A stretch of 43,740 nt of DNA from Candidatus Poribacteria bacterium (GTDB lineage: Bacteria > Poribacteria > WGA-4E > PCPOR2b): contig JAJDUM010000001.1 in the NCBI GenBank assembly GCA_022826645.1, positions 1-43,740 of the forward strand. Direction: 5' to 3'. Below the pieces are notes generated by a model. The model had not been told where the DNA came from. It did no database searches and was given only the letters and a program-made list of their open reading frames with translations. The position numbers and the translations under genes were made by a program. Below, one piece after another: positions 1-7,686 of the stretch; position 1 is the first letter of the stretch; the number at the start of each line of letters is the position of its first letter.

Positions 1-89
1 AGCGGCATCGCTATACCGATCACCGCAAAAATAATGTGAAATGCGAGCGACATCGCCATCTGTGCGCGTGCTGCCAATAAATCTGTCAT
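1..89 (-). CDS. cydA: Cytochrome bd ubiquinol oxidase subunit I, N-terminal fragment (runs off left edge)
   Basis: Reading leftwards from an ATG at 89 gives about 29 residues beginning MTDLLAARAQMAMSLAFHII, the characteristic start of CydA, followed by a hydrophobic first helix (FAVIGIAMPL). CydA is the haem-b subunit of the bd-type terminal oxidase, which oxidises quinol and reduces oxygen at the inner membrane. An AAGGAG Shine-Dalgarno lies 9 bases upstream, inside the 3' end of the neighbouring dioxygenase remnant. The rest of the gene, and presumably cydB, lie outside the window. The family call rests on a short but highly conserved stretch. Confidence 0.85.
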   Translation of the reverse strand, partial: MTDLLAARAQMAMSLAFHIIFAVIGIAMP

Positions 90-102
90 GAGGCGACTCT
101 CC

Positions 103-411
103 TTACACTATTTCTGGCGCATCCACCAGATACAAAACGCCTTGCACCTTCAAACGTACCGGCATATCATCCAACGACATATCCCAATGTAAATAAGCAC
201 GGGTGAACTTCCAATCCGGACGTTCAGGCGGATTCATACTCGCACGATCAAAACTAACCCAGAGTTTCTCCGTCTCCCAAATCTCTGAAAACGCCTGATG
301 GACGCGCGGATATTGGCGGTTGTCCCACAACGCTTGGTGTTGATAAATCTCCACCATGATGCTCCCGCGCGGTGGATCGGGATACCAACTGTCTGGGTTG
401 TCCCGGTCCAT
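103..411 (-). pseudogene. Remnant of a phytanoyl-CoA dioxygenase (PhyH) family gene
   Basis: The 102-residue frame contains a stretch (YQHQALWDNRQYPRVHQAF, then EKLWVSFDRASMNPPERP, then HWDMSL and VQGVLYLVDAP) that resembles the middle of a common PhyH-family protein. HWD fits the H-x-D iron motif. It stops just where the double-stranded beta-helix core should continue, so the distal histidine and the 2-oxoglutarate arginine are missing. A TGA lies four codons before the first ATG, so the N-terminal part is absent in frame. Intact relatives are about 250-300 residues. It ends 14 bases before cydA and is most likely a decayed gene. Family assignment is from recognition, not a search. Confidence 0.6.
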
Positions 412-618
412 TTCAAGAAAATCTCAGTATTAAGAATATCATACAAGATTGAGAGAATCAAACTTTTCGATTTATAACCGTCCCTGAGCCTTTCCAAATT
501 TTCGCAAGGCTCTCCGATACCCGAAAAATTTCTTACAATCAATTCAGTCTTGTGCTAAAGTACGGATACTCTGACCTACGAAATTTAGCGAACATTAAGA
601 CGAAGGAGAAAGGTCACA

Positions 619-993
619 ATGCTCAAAGCAGGATTTATCGGTGCAGGAGGACGCAGCCAAGGCGCACACTATCCAAGCGTAAATCGTCTGGAAGATGACG
701 TTGAGATGCTCGGTGCCTGTGAACTGGATGAGGAGAAACTCGCACAAGTTTCCCAGAAATATGAGTTCCCAAACACCTTCACAGACCATCGGAAGATGCT
801 GGACACACTGGACTTAGATGTCGTCTATTGTGTCATGAACGAAAAGTGGATTTTGCAACCCGCCTTGGATTGCCTTAACGCTGGCAAGCATCTATTTATT
901 GAGAAACCTCCGGGGGCGCAGCATGGATTGAGCACCTGGCTTGGAGCGGCGGTAAAAAACCGATACTCGCCTCTGCCGCTGGTCGTAAGCTGA
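619..993 (+). pseudogene. Truncated Gfo/Idh/MocA oxidoreductase (NAD-binding half only)
   Basis: The frame opens with a good start (GGAG at 9-12 bases upstream) and encodes a Rossmann domain: GFIGAGGRSQGAHY near residue 5, a conserved D/E-rich middle, and the cofactor-binding EKPPGA at residues 95-100. Gfo/Idh/MocA enzymes are about 330-400 residues and oxidise or reduce sugars with NAD(P). Here homology ends abruptly after EKPPGA, at about base 918, and the remaining 24 residues read out of frame through WD40-derived DNA. The catalytic C-terminal alpha/beta domain is missing. It is a 5' gene fragment fused to unrelated sequence, very likely inactive. Confidence 0.75.
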
Positions 994-1247
994 AACTCTG
1001 GAACGCTGTCGGCGATCTTGTTCGCGAATATCCCGACCATCAGAGGACGATTGCTGGTTTCCAGTGGAAACCGCGTGTAGGATAACTTGCCTCGATTGCC
1101 TACGGCGGCGTCACGCTGTGGGTCCCGCAACAGTCGGAAGCCGTCCGCCGATTGGAATGGAAAGGCTCATCACTGGTAGTTGATACAGTAAAAACGTATT
1201 CTTATCTCTCAACTGCACCGAAAGGACATACCAATGAATTGCCTTGA
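921..1247 (+). pseudogene. WD40-repeat gene remnant with an internal stop
   Basis: In the third forward frame, bases 921-1082 read AWIEHLAWSGGKKPILASAA, a KLKLWNAVGD segment and IAGFQWKPRVG, then TAA at 1083, then LASIAYGGVTLWVPQQ and LEWKGSSLV before a TGA at 1245. These are typical WD40 blades (LAWS, KLKLWN, ASIAYGGVTLW). There is no start codon of its own: the piece is joined directly to the Gfo/Idh fragment. After GSSLV the WD40 character fades. The stop codon inside recognisable repeats and the absence of the remaining blades show a dead fragment. It overlaps the first bases of the next gene. Confidence 0.65.
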
Positions 1248-1956
1248 TTATGGACTCTCTTTTATCAACTCTGTCGGCAATGGAAATGCGCCCCGATTTT
1301 GGGTCGAATCTCGATGCCGCATGATAGATGACACAGATGGAAGTTTCAACGACTATTACCAGTGTGGTTCGTGTAAGAGTGAAGACACCTTCGCACAGAA
1401 AGATCTTTTCCTAAATCCAAACTATGATTTCCTCCCAGTTTTTGGAGAAGAACACTCAGCGGTATTCAGACGACATGCCTATCGTAACGATAACTACGTC
1501 GAGTATAGACCGGCGCATGAATGGTGGGGAGGTCCCCTGTTCGATATCCAAGAGGCGTCGCCAGTGCAAGTTCTTGATAGTAACGCAGCCATTTTTGAAG
1601 CCACGCGAAAAAGCCTGCCCATCGTGACCCACACAGAGATATGGGATGCCAGTACAAATCAGCGGGCAATCATCGAATGCCCGGTCAAAACGATGAACAT
1701 AGATGAAAACGCTGACATCTACCAAGTCGATACAGGGATTGTCCCATTTCCAGACCTGTCAAAGCGCTATGATCGACAGATTGAGGCGTTCAGCCTCGCC
1801 TACGTCGCCTTCAACGCCCCCCACTTCGCTGATTTTGTTATCGAGAAACCAACCCCAATTATTGAAGATGGAGCAGAAGTTACCCAAGTGTATCACTATT
1901 CCGAAATCGTTAGCTTAGAAGCAAAGAACACGGTGTTCTGCATCGGCGACCTATAA
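1234..1956 (+). CDS. Conserved-looking protein of unknown function, 240 residues
   Basis: An uninterrupted 240-residue frame starts at an ATG with AAAGGA about 8 bases upstream. It has no signal peptide and no transmembrane segment. Visible landmarks are a CGSC pair at about 46-49, the aromatic patch EWWGG, an acidic/aromatic middle and a C-terminal half with FSLAYVAFNAPHFADFVIE. Composition and codon use are those of a real soluble protein, and no other frame in the region is better. I do not recognise a named domain. It sits next to two gene fragments, so it may have arrived with a recombination, although the frame itself looks intact. It converges on the NUDIX gene, leaving 13 bases between stops. 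Confidence 0.65.
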   Translation: MNCLDYGLSFINSVGNGNAPRFWVESRCRMIDDTDGSFNDYYQCGSCKSEDTFAQKDLFLNPNYDFLPVFGEEHSAVFRRHAYRNDNYVEYRPAHEWWGGPLFDIQEASPVQVLDSNAAIFEATRKSLPIVTHTEIWDASTNQRAIIECPVKTMNIDENADIYQVDTGIVPFPDLSKRYDRQIEAFSLAYVAFNAPHFADFVIEKPTPIIEDGAEVTQVYHYSEIVSLEAKNTVFCIGDL

Positions 1957-1969
1957 CAGCAGCATCTCC

Positions 1970-2554
1970 TCAGATAATCCTTAGCTTCTTTAGAAAATGT
2001 TCAGTCGGAATTGTTAGATCAAGTGCCCTTATCTCATGAGGGGCGTACCACCCGATGATATCCGCTTCGTCGGACAGTGTCGCCGTATTGTAATCTACTG
2101 TCGCCCGGTATAATCGCCATTCGTGGAAATCTGCGCCGCGGCGACACGGCTCTTTTAGTGTTTCCACGAACAGAGGCTTTTCAGGGTGGACTTCAATTCC
2201 CGCTTCTTCCGCTACCTCGCGAGCAACCGCAGTCTCCGGCGTCTCATCGTCCAGATCCCAATGCCCAGCGACAATTGTATATCGAAACGGAAATAATCTG
2301 CGATGGAATAAGAGAATCTTCCCCTCCCATTCGATAACCGCACCCACGGAATAGTGCAGCAACTCACCATCGGGCAAAATGCGGTAACGCATTTGTGGAT
2401 AAAACATGATGAGACGGCTATCATCATACCCACAACGGTCACACCGATAGTATTCCCTGCCTTCAGTCGCATAAGATTGGATGTATTCACTCCAGCATTT
2501 GGGGCAGTAGCTATGGGTCCCGTTATCTTGAGAGATTTGTCCTATGACTTTCAC
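1970..2554 (-). CDS. NUDIX hydrolase with N-terminal zinc ribbon
   Basis: NUDIX enzymes cleave nucleoside diphosphates linked to another moiety; the substrate cannot be read from sequence. Residues 17-41 form a zinc ribbon (CPKC and CDRC), an arrangement seen in some NADH-pyrophosphatase-like and MutT-like proteins. The NUDIX helix is at about 97-120, ending REVAEEAGI, with the metal-binding glutamates present. The spacing from the first glycine (GHWDLDDE) is one residue longer than the standard G-x5-E. The 194-residue length is normal for a ribbon plus NUDIX fold. The start is GTG at 2554, supported by AAGGA 7 bases upstream; no ATG in frame covers the zinc ribbon. It is divergent from the M28 peptidase gene. 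Confidence 0.85.
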   Translation of the reverse strand: MKVIGQISQDNGTHSYCPKCWSEYIQSYATEGREYYRCDRCGYDDSRLIMFYPQMRYRILPDGELLHYSVGAVIEWEGKILLFHRRLFPFRYTIVAGHWDLDDETPETAVAREVAEEAGIEVHPEKPLFVETLKEPCRRGADFHEWRLYRATVDYNTATLSDEADIIGWYAPHEIRALDLTIPTEHFLKKLRII

Positions 2555-2735
2555 AGTTTGTCCTTCGCTGGGTCTTACAATTTTCCATGTCTTCCCACGA
2601 TTATCTTTTCAAGCTCCGCTTATTATATCATACTGTGTCCGTTTTTTTAGGAAGTCGATTTTTTTCTTTCACTTTATCCAGTTATCGCCTAAAATAAGGT
2701 GGTCGCGTTAGCGCGTATAGAAAGGAACCACAAGC

Positions 2736-3671
2736 ATGGCACGAGACATTATTCCAGACCAGATCAAGCAGGTGGACCCGGAGCAGGTAAGGCGCAATCT
2801 GTTCTATCTGTCGAAAGCACCTTTGCCCTATCGCAAGTTGAACCATACGATCCCCGGTCACGCTAAAAACACTTTGTACGAAGCCGACGATTTTATCCAA
2901 CGGAACCTGGAATCGTGGGGATATCCGGTGGAGAAAGAGGGGGTTCAGGTCCAACCATTTGGTTGCGATAGCTCTAAGCCGAAAGCACATCAGTACGCTC
3001 CGCCGGCTTCCGATGCTCCTTGGTATACCGCCTATAACCTTTATGCGAAAAAGCAGGGTTCCGTTTATCCCGAAGAGATTATCCTGTTCCTTTCACATAA
3101 GGATTCCCAAAGCTGGGTGGATTCCCCCGGGGCGTATGATAACGCAGCCGGCACGGTGGGCACGATGGAAATAGCCCGTGTCTTGAAGGATTACCCTTCC
3201 CAACGGTCTATCTGGTTTCTGTTCTGTAATGAAGAACATAAGCCCTGGACCAGTGTGACAGCGGCGCAAAACGCGAAAGCGCGAGGAGATAATCTGGTCG
3301 CTATCTTCAATCTGGATTCTCTGGGGGGCAAGTCGCAGGCGGACATTGATGCGGGACGTCGGACAAACGTAACCCTCTACACGAAACCGGAAGGTGAGCG
3401 TTTTGCCGATCTGATGGTTGATGTGAACAAAATTTACGGTATCGGATTAATACAAAGTAAATTTCAGCAACAATCCCCCGGCGATGATGACGGCTCTTAC
3501 ATCAACGCGGGTTATCCGATAGCGGTGGCAAATCTGGGTTCATTCCCTTATGTCGATCCAAATTACCACAGAGAAACAGACATCCCTGAACATGTCGATA
3601 TCCCCAATGTGTGCATGGGAACGCAGGTAAGTCTCGCCGCTGGATTGAGGGTAGACCGTGGCGAAATATAA
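2736..3671 (+). CDS. M28-family zinc metallopeptidase
   Basis: M28 enzymes are co-catalytic zinc amino- or carboxypeptidases. The metal-ligand signature is visible in order: H121 in LSHKDS, D135 in GAYDNAAG, the E166-E167 pair in CNEEH, D194 in NLDSLG and H278 in NYHRETD. The GDDDGSYINAGYPI segment before the last histidine is also typical. Length (311) fits a single catalytic domain. No signal peptide or transmembrane helix is seen at the N-terminus (MARDIIPDQIKQVDPEQ), so the enzyme may be cytoplasmic, unusual for a family often secreted. Start supported by AAAGGA 9-10 bases upstream. Substrate is unknown. Confidence 0.85.
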   Translation: MARDIIPDQIKQVDPEQVRRNLFYLSKAPLPYRKLNHTIPGHAKNTLYEADDFIQRNLESWGYPVEKEGVQVQPFGCDSSKPKAHQYAPPASDAPWYTAYNLYAKKQGSVYPEEIILFLSHKDSQSWVDSPGAYDNAAGTVGTMEIARVLKDYPSQRSIWFLFCNEEHKPWTSVTAAQNAKARGDNLVAIFNLDSLGGKSQADIDAGRRTNVTLYTKPEGERFADLMVDVNKIYGIGLIQSKFQQQSPGDDDGSYINAGYPIAVANLGSFPYVDPNYHRETDIPEHVDIPNVCMGTQVSLAAGLRVDRGEI

Positions 3672-3750
3672 ATGGGGCGTCGCTGTGTCGGAATCATAAA
3701 CTCACAGGTGTGATTGATGTTTTACACTTCATAAACTGGAGGAAACAACA

Positions 3751-4695
3751 ATGATGAAAATATCCGTCTGGGACGGAGGTCTCTCGGACAGTTATCTGAA
3801 GCAGGTTACACAGTTAGGCGCAGATTGCATCGACTTTGGTAGCGGTCAGTCCTTCCCCGGCGTCGAAGAACAGGGCTATCCAGATCTGGATGAAGTCATC
3901 AAGATTAGGAAGCGAATCCGTTCTTGGGGGCTCGACATCAACCGTGTGACCCTGCCCGACGTCACCGAGACATTCATGAAAGGGCTGCCCGGCGCAGAGA
4001 AAGAACTGGAAAACACCTGCAATGCTTTAAGGGTTTTTGGAGAGGCAGGCGTCCCCATCGCACGGCAAAGATTCTGGGGCGATACCTTCAACGAAATCAT
4101 GACCCGTTACAACTCCGAGCATCGCGGCGGCTACCTATCGCGCGGAGAGAGCCGTGGATTGACGGTTAATCCTCCCGAAACGCCAAACTTTGAGGAGCTC
4201 GAAGAATGGTGGAAGCGTTTCTGCGAGGTGTACGGGCAGCTCGTCCCCATCGCCGAAGAATACGATATCAAACTCGCCATCCATCCCTCTGATACCCCGA
4301 ACCCCGACACACCCTTGGGCAGTCTGGGATTCCATCGCGTGATTGACGCCTTTCCCAGCAGAAATGTTGGCTATCTCTACTGCTGCGGTACCAGAGGCGA
4401 GGCAGGCAGCACACCCCTCGTTCTCGACGAGATAAATAACTACGGGCGTAAAGGCAGAATTTTTATGGTTCACTTACGCAATGTACGAGGGAGCCTTGCG
4501 ACAGCCGGTGCTTTTGAGGAGGTCCTCCTTGACGACGGCGACATGAATATGTTCAAAATCGTCCTCGCACTGGATAAGATTGGATTTGACGGCTGCCTAA
4601 ACCCGGACCATATCCCTCGCATGGAGGGCGATGACGGATTGGCATATTCGGTTGGATATATCAAAGCGTTATTCGCTGCGCTTTCGATCATTTAG
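3751..4695 (+). CDS. Mannonate-dehydratase-like (UxuA family) TIM-barrel protein
   Basis: UxuA removes water from D-mannonate to give 2-keto-3-deoxygluconate in hexuronate breakdown. This 314-residue protein has the family's layout: LAIHPSDTPNPDTPLGSLG around the metal-binding histidine, FMVHLRNVRG near the C-terminus, a DDGDMNMFKIVLALDKIGFDG segment and a final NPDHIP. It is shorter than E. coli UxuA (about 390), like many UxuA-like proteins whose substrate has not been established. A GGAGG sits 8 bases before the ATG-ATG start. It follows the peptidase by 79 bases. Assignment to the sugar-acid/isomerase TIM-barrel group is firm; the exact substrate is inference. Confidence 0.75.
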   Translation: MMKISVWDGGLSDSYLKQVTQLGADCIDFGSGQSFPGVEEQGYPDLDEVIKIRKRIRSWGLDINRVTLPDVTETFMKGLPGAEKELENTCNALRVFGEAGVPIARQRFWGDTFNEIMTRYNSEHRGGYLSRGESRGLTVNPPETPNFEELEEWWKRFCEVYGQLVPIAEEYDIKLAIHPSDTPNPDTPLGSLGFHRVIDAFPSRNVGYLYCCGTRGEAGSTPLVLDEINNYGRKGRIFMVHLRNVRGSLATAGAFEEVLLDDGDMNMFKIVLALDKIGFDGCLNPDHIPRMEGDDGLAYSVGYIKALFAALSII

Positions 4696-4768
4696 GGTGC
4701 AGTGATGCGATCGCCGTACTTGCCAACTGTTCAGATTCAGCACAGCCAAACAAACAGGAAACAGTAGA

Positions 4769-5245
4769 ATGCCCGATTCCAAAACGTCGCTTGGCATTGA
4801 GGCTACAGTTACTTTGCGTGAGGTTACACAGGAAACAGTCAATTCCATCCTGAATCTTCGCGTAACCAAAGAACAGGAGCAGTTTGTCGCTTCAAACGCG
4901 GTCTCGATTGCAGAAGCCCATTTCTCCGCGGAGGCGTGGTTTCGTGCAATCTATGCGGCTGAAACACCCGTCGGTTTTCTAATGCTGTCTGATCAACCCG
5001 ACAAAGGCGAGTATTTCCTATGGTGCCTCATCGTTAATGCCCAGTATCTTGGTCCCCTTTTCATCGGGTCAATGGTTGAAACGGTACTGGAAGTCCCGAA
5101 GGCTTCTACGGTAAGCTCTTTCAGTCTCCTTTTCATCGGACGTACGATGGCGCTGATCTCTCCCACAAGCACAAAAGGATTACAACATATTTCACCCACA
5201 AAATCAACAAAAAATGCTGAAGTGAAACTTATATCCCAAGCATAA
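4769..5245 (+). pseudogene. Degraded GNAT acetyltransferase
   Basis: The first 95 residues match the start of spermidine/diamine-type GNAT acetyltransferases: TLREVTQETVNSILNLRV, FVASNAVSIAEAHF, AIYAAETPVGFLML and the strand YFLWCLIVNAQYLG. At that point a working GNAT has an acetyl-CoA pyrophosphate loop of the form Q/R-x-x-G-x-G/A. Here the sequence reads QYLGPLFIGSMVE and everything downstream loses GNAT character (KGLQHISPTKSTKNAEVKL). This looks like a frameshift or small deletion around base 5045-5060 followed by drift. It could make a non-enzymatic protein but is most simply a pseudogene. Confidence 0.6.
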
Positions 5246-5265
5246 ATGTTTCTTAATCCCGATCT

Positions 5266-5300
5266 ATTGGGGCTTGGACCTTACGGGCTAAAGCCCCAAT
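5266..5300. repeat. 10-bp perfect inverted repeat (hairpin), 15-base loop
   Basis: ATTGGGGCTT at 5266-5275 is exactly complemented by AAGCCCCAAT at 5291-5300. No T-run follows on the plus strand, so an intrinsic terminator is unlikely. It separates the decayed acetyltransferase from the first ART-HEAT gene and resembles the dispersed palindromic repeats elsewhere in the window. Confidence 0.6.
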
Positions 5301-5307
5301 CGGTAAA

Positions 5308-5356
5308 AAGATTCCACCTGAATCCCAAGATGAAGCCATAGGTAAAGGAGGGCGTT
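5308..5356 (+). promoter_or_regulatory. Leader of first ART-HEAT gene, duplicated upstream of the second copy
   Basis: The segment ATTCCACCTGAATCCCAAG at 5311-5329 recurs as ATTCTACCTGAATCTCAAG at 6430-6448, directly before the second paralogue, so the tandem duplication included the leader. In copy 1 the leader ends with a strong AAAGGAGG site 5 bases before ATG. In copy 2 about 11 bases are missing and only GGCGGG remains, predicting weaker translation of the second gene. Confidence 0.55.
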
Positions 5357-6391
5357 ATGAACTTCTATCACGGCACAACCTTACAGAATGCGATTAAAAT
5401 TGCTGAGATGGGCTTTCTGCCAAGGAAGGGTGTGGTCTGGTTCACGACAAGTAAGCACCGTGCCGAACGTCGTGCTAAGCAAAAAGCGCGTAAAGTAGCT
5501 AGCTCACCGTTTGTCTTCACCTGCGACATTAATGTCCAAAATTTGTATAGCCGCCTCGGAAAACATCTCGTTATGCGCAGCAAGGGATTTCTTGCAATCA
5601 GGAGGCGTGTCCCACCAACGGTGATACTAAACTCATCCGAACTGATTACTAAGTGGGTCAGCCAGATACTCCAAGGTGAATCCTATGAGAGCATTAGTCC
5701 GGACCACCCCGGAATAGATCGGTTGTCGCGTTGGGTGGAGAACCGCATGAACGCCGGCACAGACAAGGCTATCCGTCCAAAGGAACTGTCACAACGGCTG
5801 CAGCAATGGCTACCCGATTTTTTTCGAAGGATCAAGATCATACCCAAAGATCTACGCTTCGACTATTCTCCTGAACTTGTTGAATTTGAGATAGACCCTT
5901 CGCTAGAACCGGTCGATTCACGGGAGGAAAATGCACTTGATGCCCTTACCCACGCGAAACCGAAACGACGCATCCGCGGTCTTGAACTGCTGGCACAGCT
6001 TGAACATGAAGATCTATACGACTGGTGCACGCTGCTACTCTTAGATGAGTCAGTAGAGGTCCGCATTGCTGCCTTACAAACAATAGTTCAGTGCGACGAA
6101 GGAGATCCGGAGGCGATCCGACCGTTTGCTGAATCTGAAAACAAACGGATTCGGGCAGCAGCGATTGCTGCGCTTGCCAAGCATTCCACCGAAGACGCGC
6201 CCCGTTGGTTCGAGCGAGGATTGAAAGACCGTGAAGCGTGTGTACGCCTTGAAACCGCCTCCCTGCTTCCAACACTGGAGATAAGCCAGCATCGGCGGAT
6301 TTTTGAACTTGCGCTCTATGATCCCAACCCTTCAATCAAGCACCTTGCAGAAAAACTCACTGTGGGGAAAGGTTATGCAGATGCAAGGTAG
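5357..6391 (+). CDS. KptA/ADP-ribosyltransferase-like domain fused to HEAT repeats (copy 1)
   Basis: The first 90 residues read like the C-terminal lobe of KptA/Tpt1 RNA 2'-phosphotransferase, a member of the ADP-ribosyltransferase fold: YHGTT at 4-8, an I-x(5)-GFLP turn at 15-22, WFTTS at 28-32 (KptA has a VHLS-type strand), a strand FVFTCDIN at 52-59, and GFLAIRRRVPPTVI at 77-90, equivalent to KptA's nGVwLt..VPp.yI. The N-terminal winged-helix lobe of KptA is absent. A charged linker (about 95-185) leads to four or so HEAT-like helical pairs at about 190-335. The protein is soluble. It could use NAD in RNA repair or modify a partner recognised by the HEAT part; both are inference. It is followed by a paralogue after 74 bases. 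Confidence 0.6.
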   Translation: MNFYHGTTLQNAIKIAEMGFLPRKGVVWFTTSKHRAERRAKQKARKVASSPFVFTCDINVQNLYSRLGKHLVMRSKGFLAIRRRVPPTVILNSSELITKWVSQILQGESYESISPDHPGIDRLSRWVENRMNAGTDKAIRPKELSQRLQQWLPDFFRRIKIIPKDLRFDYSPELVEFEIDPSLEPVDSREENALDALTHAKPKRRIRGLELLAQLEHEDLYDWCTLLLLDESVEVRIAALQTIVQCDEGDPEAIRPFAESENKRIRAAAIAALAKHSTEDAPRWFERGLKDREACVRLETASLLPTLEISQHRRIFELALYDPNPSIKHLAEKLTVGKGYADAR

Positions 6392-6465
6392 ATGAGGAGT
6401 TGGTGATGAAATTTACGCTTCATAAAAGGATTCTACCTGAATCTCAAGCATAGGCGGGACCCACT

Positions 6466-7524
6466 ATGAACTACTATCACGGCACAACCTTGCGGAATGC
6501 GATTAGAATCGCTGAGGTCGGCTTTCTCCCACGAAAGGGGGCAGTCTGGTTCACCACGAGTAAGCAGTATGCTCAAGGCCGTGCCAAGCAGAAGGCGCGT
6601 AGAACGAGCAGCTCACCGTTCGTCCTTGCCTGTGATATTGATATCCAAGAGCTGTATAACCGCCTTGGAAAAAAACTGGTTATGCGCGGTGGGGGAGTTA
6701 TTGCAATCCGAGGGCGTGTCCCACCGACTGTAATACGCTCACATCTTACGGTAGAGTTACTCAACTCACCCGAACAGATTGCCAAGTGGGTGAATCAGAG
6801 GCTGGGGCGTAAATCCTACGAAGGCATCAGCCCCCGTCACCCCGGAATAGATCGCCTGTCGCGTTGGATGGAGAATCGCACCTCCTCCGGCACCGGCAGC
6901 ACCATCCGTCCGGACGAACTATCACAGAAGCTGCAGCAATGGCTGCCCGACTTTTTCGAAGGGGTCGAGATTACGCCCGAAGATTTGCGTTTCGACTGTT
7001 TTCCCGAACCGGTCGAATCTGAAACAACCGCACCGCTAGAGCCGGTCAGTTCACGGGAGGAAAACGCACTCGATGACCTCGCCGCCGCGAAACCGAAACG
7101 ACGCATCCGCGGTCTTAAAACGCTGGCACGGATTGGGACCGAAGATCTCTACGACTGGTGTACGTTGCTGCTCTCGGATGAGTCACTCGACGTTCGCATC
7201 GCCACCTTACAAACAATTGTACGATGCGACGATGGAGACCCAGAGGTCATCCTGCCGTTCGCTGAGTCTCAAGATAAGCGGCTTCGGGGCGCAGCGATTG
7301 CTGCACTTGCCAAGCACTCCGTCGAAGATGCTCGCCGCTGGTTTGAGCGAGGTCTGAAAGACCATGAAGCGTGTGTGCGCCTTGAAACAGCCGCTCTGCT
7401 TCCGACACTGGATGTAAGCCAACACCGACGGATTTTTGAACTCGCGCTCTACGATCCCAATCCAGAGGTTAAACGCCTTGCACAAAAAGTTACCACCGGA
7501 AAAGGTTATACAGGAGCCAGATGA
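6466..7524 (+). CDS. KptA/ADP-ribosyltransferase-like domain fused to HEAT repeats (copy 2)
   Basis: Tandem paralogue of the preceding gene, aligning end to end, with a single 8-residue insertion after the VPPTVI strand (SHLTVELL). All ART-like landmarks are kept: YHGTT at 4-8, GFLPRKGAVWFTTS at 19-32, FVLACDID at 52-59 and GGGVIAIRGRVPPTVI at 75-90. The HEAT half is also kept (SLDVRIATLQTIV, RLRGAAIAALAKH, ACVRLETAALLPTL). The ribosome site is poor compared with copy 1. Retention of the presumed active-site residues in both copies, while the linkers have drifted, suggests both are functional. The next gene starts after 162 bases and has its own promoter. Confidence 0.6.
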   Translation: MNYYHGTTLRNAIRIAEVGFLPRKGAVWFTTSKQYAQGRAKQKARRTSSSPFVLACDIDIQELYNRLGKKLVMRGGGVIAIRGRVPPTVIRSHLTVELLNSPEQIAKWVNQRLGRKSYEGISPRHPGIDRLSRWMENRTSSGTGSTIRPDELSQKLQQWLPDFFEGVEITPEDLRFDCFPEPVESETTAPLEPVSSREENALDDLAAAKPKRRIRGLKTLARIGTEDLYDWCTLLLSDESLDVRIATLQTIVRCDDGDPEVILPFAESQDKRLRGAAIAALAKHSVEDARRWFERGLKDHEACVRLETAALLPTLDVSQHRRIFELALYDPNPEVKRLAQKVTTGKGYTGAR

Positions 7525-7569
7525 CAGCAAAATAGAGTCATGAATCGATCGTTATGGGACACAAACTCG

Positions 7570-7598
7570 TTACAATCCCCTGATTTTCAGAGTATAAT
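7570..7598 (+). promoter_or_regulatory. Sigma70-type promoter for the aldolase-dehydratase operon
   Basis: TTACAA at 7570-7575 and TATAAT at 7593-7598 are separated by 17 bases, an almost consensus promoter. It lies 88 bases before the aldolase start codon, with no better site in between. Confidence 0.65.
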
Positions 7599-7686
7599 CC
7601 TGTTAGTTCTTTGATTCTGAAAGTCCTGATTCAGACATTCATTCTACAAGCCCCATACTAACTAACAACAGTAAGGAGAATATAAT

